DNA of 64,000 nucleotides from an uncultured Verrucomicrobiota bacterium (GTDB lineage Bacteria; Verrucomicrobiota; Verrucomicrobiia; Opitutales; Opitutaceae): contig CAIUGM010000033.1 in the NCBI GenBank assembly GCA_903898675.1, positions 108,550 to 172,549 of the forward strand, given 5' to 3'. This document shows, piece by piece, positions 61,171 through 64,000 of the stretch. Position numbers and translations under genes: made by a program. Each line of letters begins with the position of its first letter. Within the stretch, counting starts at the first letter, position 1. Below the pieces are notes generated by a model. The model did no database searches, had not been told where the DNA came from, and was given only the letters and a program-made list of their open reading frames with translations.

Positions 61171-61710
61171 ATGCTGCGCCACCTCATCAATCCCGGCTTG
61201 GAACTGCGCCAGCTGGCGCCAGCGGATGCCCCGGCATTGTTCGCCGTGATCGACGCCCACCGGGCCACGCTGCGCGTCTGGCTGCCGTGGGTCGACGCCA
61301 CGCGAAAGCTCGCGGACACCGAGGCCTACATCAGGACCACGCAGCGCGACCTGGCCGACTCGCGCGCCTTCACCTGTGGCATCTGGTCCGCCGGCCGGAT
61401 CGTGGGCGTCATCGGCCACAACCGGATCGACTGGGCGCAGCGCATCGGGTTTCCCGCGTACTGGCTTTCGCCCGAGGCGGAAGGCAAGGGCATCATGACC
61501 GCCTGCTGCCGCGCGGTGATCGACCACGCCTTCGGGGAAATGCAGCTCAGCCGGCTGCTGATCGCGGTGGCCACCGACAACCTGCGCTCGCAGCGGATTC
61601 CGGAGAAACTCGGGTTCGTGAAATTAAACACGCTGAAGAAGGCCGAGTGGCTGCACGACCGGCACGTGGATCATTTCATCTACAGCCTGACGGCCCCGAA
61701 GAAAGGGTAG
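61171..61710 (+). CDS. GNAT acetyltransferase, RimJ/RimL-like
   Basis: A 179-residue N-acetyltransferase. LELRQLAPADAPALFAVIDA and LRVWLPWVDATRKLADTEAY match the RimL subgroup, and AYWLSPEAEGKGIMTACCRA is the acetyl-CoA binding motif A (here EGKGIM). IPEKLGFVKLNTLKKAEWL is the usual C-terminal pattern. It probably acetylates a protein N-terminus or small amine. Downstream of it GC content falls. Confidence 0.9.
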   Translation: MLRHLINPGLELRQLAPADAPALFAVIDAHRATLRVWLPWVDATRKLADTEAYIRTTQRDLADSRAFTCGIWSAGRIVGVIGHNRIDWAQRIGFPAYWLSPEAEGKGIMTACCRAVIDHAFGEMQLSRLLIAVATDNLRSQRIPEKLGFVKLNTLKKAEWLHDRHVDHFIYSLTAPKKG

Positions 61711-61733
61711 GGCCGCCGCTTGGTCCGCGTAGT

Positions 61734-61768
61734 TAATTCTGTTTTTTTCAGGAGCTAATTCTGTTTTT
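61734..61768. repeat. 13-nt direct repeat at the edge of the low-GC end region
   Basis: TAATTCTGTTTTT occurs at 61734-61746 and again at 61756-61768. It marks the point where the GC-rich chromosome changes to lower-GC accessory sequence. Confidence 0.5.
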
Positions 61769-61868
61769 GGAACCCGGTGAGACCTCGAATTAACGTGGAG
61801 TCTCCGGCGGGCCTTGGCTAAGGTTGCAGCGCGGACAATTGTCACCCCCCTGCTTCACCCCGTCTCAA

Positions 61869-62885
61869 ATGACCACCAAACTGCTCCAACCCCTGTGGGA
61901 TCGCGTCGTTCGTCTCTTGGGCCGATTGATTTGGCCCGTTATGCTGCAAATTCAGCGGTCGCCGACCGATCAGGATCTGAAAATCGACATAGTCTACCGA
62001 CAGCTCTTGGAGAAGTATGTCCGCGCTTACGACACCGCGTCTTGGACTTTCACCATTGGCTCATTCGGTCTTGCCGGCTACCTAATGGCAAATACGGACA
62101 AGTTGGTGCCCTATCTGGGCGACATCAACCTTGTCTTCACGGCGGTCGCATTAACAATTATCGGTGTAATCGGCTTGTTAGTTCGGGTGATAAACAACTG
62201 GATCACAAGATACTTGGAATTCAGTGCCCCTCGCGGGGCGACATACGGAGAAGACGAGAAACTTGCGGTTGCGGAATTCGAAATGGCCCGGAGCACGTGG
62301 CTGACCGTGGCGCTGGTCCTTCGCAAACGGCTGATTGAGGCCGAGGGGCGGGCCACAATATCCGAAGGGGATAAGGCCGCCCACGTTTACTGGCGGCCGG
62401 CCCTTTGGCTTGTCAAAGTCAGCCAGTCTTTAAGGGTGGTTAGCCACATCACGCTCGCGGCGGCAATCGGTTCGTTCACGAGCGGCTTTGTCGCCGCCGC
62501 GAGAGGACACGATCTGACGATAGCCGCATTTAAGGAGGAGGTTAATTCTCGTGCGGAGCACATGCTGAAGACCGAGGCCGGGCTGAGAATATCCTATCAA
62601 AAGGCCGCGGCTGTGTTGAAGGAGAAGGAGGATGCCGATAAAGCCGTCGTTGCTGCTTACAAATCAAGCGCGGCCCTCAGTGAGAAGCAAGTGGCCAGCG
62701 CGCAACAAATGTTGGACCTCGAAAGGCAGCGAAGAAAGGACTTAGCGGACCTGCTGCTAAAGATTTTGACTATGTTGAGAGCCAACGAGACGACACCAGA
62801 GGGCAAGGCTCAGATGGACGCTCTTATTCAGGGCGTTCGATCCATGGATGAACCCAACGCCATGCCTCCGGACGGGCCGCGTTGA
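61869..62885 (+). CDS. Membrane protein with coiled-coil tail, unknown
   Basis: A 338-residue protein starting at 61869 (MTTKLLQPLWDRV). Two hydrophobic segments lie at about 58-75 and 85-105 (INLVFTAVALTIIGVIGLLV), a third at about 195-212 (VVSHITLAAAIGSFTSGFVA), followed by a long charged coiled coil rich in Lys, Ala and Glu (AAAVLKEKEDADKAVVAAYK). No family is recognised. Codon use is less GC-biased than in the preceding genes. Its neighbours downstream are restriction-related remnants, so a defence or mobile-element role is possible but unsupported. Confidence 0.7.
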   Translation: MTTKLLQPLWDRVVRLLGRLIWPVMLQIQRSPTDQDLKIDIVYRQLLEKYVRAYDTASWTFTIGSFGLAGYLMANTDKLVPYLGDINLVFTAVALTIIGVIGLLVRVINNWITRYLEFSAPRGATYGEDEKLAVAEFEMARSTWLTVALVLRKRLIEAEGRATISEGDKAAHVYWRPALWLVKVSQSLRVVSHITLAAAIGSFTSGFVAAARGHDLTIAAFKEEVNSRAEHMLKTEAGLRISYQKAAAVLKEKEDADKAVVAAYKSSAALSEKQVASAQQMLDLERQRRKDLADLLLKILTMLRANETTPEGKAQMDALIQGVRSMDEPNAMPPDGPR

Positions 62886-62943
62886 GGGTTCGGCCCTTTG
62901 CCTACCGGACTGGACTGAATTATTTTCGTTTACATACCCGAGG

Positions 62944-63181
62944 TCACGCGGCGGGGGCGAAGGCCTCTTTTAGCACGGCCTAAAGGAGGAGGGCGGCGGG
63001 GGTGCGGGAATCCTCGATCTCTGTTTCCAGTGGCCGGTAGGTCTTCATCAGTGCCTCCACCCGCTCCGTGATAGCGACTTGCTCGACCAGAGGCGGGACG
63101 AGGATGGGCAAGTTCGCCACATTACGGTAACACGCGCTTACCTGAAATGCCGCCCAAACGAGACCGATGCCCTTAATTTAG
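62944..63181 (-). pseudogene. 3' remnant of a type I restriction specificity gene (hsdS)
   Basis: Minus-strand translation gives VANLPILVPPLVEQVAITER followed by VEALMKTYRPLETEIEDSRT and AVLKEAFAPAA, the typical HsdS C-terminus. Where relatives have LLQAVLKEAF the Gln codon is TAG (62980-62982), an internal stop, and an in-frame TAA lies just upstream of the fragment. Only about 75 codons remain, with no hsdM or hsdR nearby. Confidence 0.78.
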
Positions 63182-63200
63182 TGTTCGTCGCCCGGCGGGT

Positions 63201-63887
63201 TCAGTTCCCGGTCTGAGGAATATGGAACGCGAGCAGCGTCACCACGTGCTCGCGGCCCGCATCGGTCTTGTTGCGCAGCACGAACCGGAAGCCAGTCTCC
63301 GACGAGTAGGGCCGGTGGTGCACGAAATTCGGATGCCGGCCTACGACCTCCTTGATCTGTCGCAGAACCGCGGTGAAGTCCGCATTCCGGGAAAAGAGCA
63401 GGATGCCCGCCTTGCTGTCGCGCCAGGTCAGGTAGCCCAGCAGCTGGTCGATCGTTGCAAGAAGCATCTTTTCACCACCCCAGAACTTGCACTCGGCAAT
63501 AAAGATGACGTTTCCGTCTGCCCGGACGGCGATGTCCGTTTTCCCTTCGCGGTTGAACGTCTCGCCGGTCGCATCGCCCTGAAAACTCCCGTTCAACGCC
63601 ACCAGAAACCAATCGCGAAGTGGCTCCTCCCCAATGTCCGTGAACGTGCTCGGGCTGCGCTCGATGGCCAGACTCATCCCCGCGAGAAATGTCAGAATTT
63701 CGTCGTAGGCATGATTTTCCAGTGCGCGATGCGGTGGTGCGACAGCAGCTCTTACCAACGGCAACGGCAGAATGATCTGCTTCCGCTTCACCGGGAACGT
63801 CACCGGCGGCGGCACTTGATGGCGTCGGATGTTGAACCCCATGTCCGCAAGCTGGGTGTCTGACCTGACGTAGCAGAACTGAGCCAT
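63201..63887 (-). CDS. PD-(D/E)XK-like nuclease domain protein
   Basis: About 228 residues if it starts at 63887 (MAQFCYVRSD); a later start at 63842 (MGFNIRRHQVPPPVTFPVKR) is equally likely. The segment EGKTDIAVRADGNVIFIAEC followed by KFWGG has the Asp-x(n)-Glu-x-Lys core of PD-(D/E)XK nucleases, seen in Mrr-like restriction enzymes. LLATIDQLLGYLTWRDSKAG follows in helices. It lies next to the hsdS remnant on the same strand. The 5' end may be cut by the IS element that begins just beyond. Confidence 0.7.
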   Translation of the reverse strand: MAQFCYVRSDTQLADMGFNIRRHQVPPPVTFPVKRKQIILPLPLVRAAVAPPHRALENHAYDEILTFLAGMSLAIERSPSTFTDIGEEPLRDWFLVALNGSFQGDATGETFNREGKTDIAVRADGNVIFIAECKFWGGEKMLLATIDQLLGYLTWRDSKAGILLFSRNADFTAVLRQIKEVVGRHPNFVHHRPYSSETGFRFVLRNKTDAGREHVVTLLAFHIPQTGN

Positions 63888-63924
63888 TGCGAAAGAGAGT
63901 CTGGGCTCCAAGAAAGGAACCCAG

Positions 63925-64000
63925 ATGCCAAAAGGAAAGAAGCATACCCCGGAGCAGATCGTAGCGATCCTGCGCCGGATTGACGGCGGAGAGTCGGCGC
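63925..64000 (+). mobile_element. IS3-type transposase orfA, 5' end only
   Basis: An ATG at 63925 opens MPKGKKHTPEQIVAILRRID, the N-terminal helix-turn-helix start typical of IS3-family OrfA (KKHTPEQI). The frame runs off the window. TGAGCCATTGCG at about 63880 could be the left terminal inverted repeat, but this cannot be tested without the other end. Confidence 0.75.

Overview
The window reads as a chromosomal segment of a GC-rich Verrucomicrobia bacterium, most likely Opitutaceae (Opitutus/Lacunisphaera-like). The basis is inference from gene content: paired DUF1800/DUF1501 secreted proteins, several CRTAC1/FG-GAP-ASPIC proteins, LytTR two-component genes, OleC/OleD olefin genes of the kind described in Opitutaceae, frequent GTG/TTG starts and uniformly high GC. 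No rRNA, tRNA or CRISPR array was recognised.

Layout. 1-7.3 kb: two CRTAC1-family proteins flank a LytS/LytR-type kinase-regulator pair and a frameshifted LytTR regulator. 7.5-19.9 kb: a transglutaminase-like protein, a LuxR-type regulator, an acyltransferase, a globin, a large PAS/GAF hybrid kinase whose phospho-acceptor His is replaced by Asn, a second receiver-kinase, DUF5069, SerA, a glutaredoxin, DUF2891 and DUF486. 20-28.6 kb: recA with a perfect upstream palindrome, DUF3052, an SRPBCC protein, mnmE, mnmG, a PhoB/PhoR-type pair and trmB. 28.7-35.4 kb: a complete F1Fo ATP synthase operon (a, c, b, delta, alpha, gamma, beta, epsilon) with a terminator. 35.4-38.1 kb: feoA, feoB and a 55-residue FeoB-associated Cys protein. 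38.2-47.2 kb: a quinone-reductase-like MDR, ExoD, QueE, QueC, GDPD, a histone-deacetylase-like hydrolase, RNase D, OleC and OleD. 47.2-54.4 kb: a low-GC S9 peptidase, a queuosine-precursor transporter, a SpoU methyltransferase, an RlmD-like methyltransferase and a Tgt protein fused to an MnmD-like methyltransferase domain. 54.5-61.7 kb: an SmpA-like protein, a J-domain membrane protein, DUF1800/DUF1501, a GT61-like transferase and a GNAT. 61.7-64 kb: a lower-GC accessory end with a membrane/coiled-coil protein, a decayed hsdS, a PD-(D/E)XK-like nuclease and the start of an IS3-type orfA.

Two themes stand out. First, the window encodes much of the tRNA wobble-base machinery: MnmE/MnmG (U34), QueC/QueE, a Q-precursor transporter, and a single polypeptide that joins Tgt (G34) to an MnmD-like (U34) methyltransferase. 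Second, the segment is invaded by at least four kinds of short repeat: GTAG-headed paired hairpins (REP/BIME-like), inverted repeats whose arms are made of 9-nt units, 7-nt tandem tracts, and a TGTCATTCTGAG inverted repeat. Many sit at gene boundaries, several appear to supply GTG start codons, and others lie in frame inside oleC, oleD and the rlmD-like gene, where they are translated as loop insertions. This repeat system is the most unusual feature of the window.
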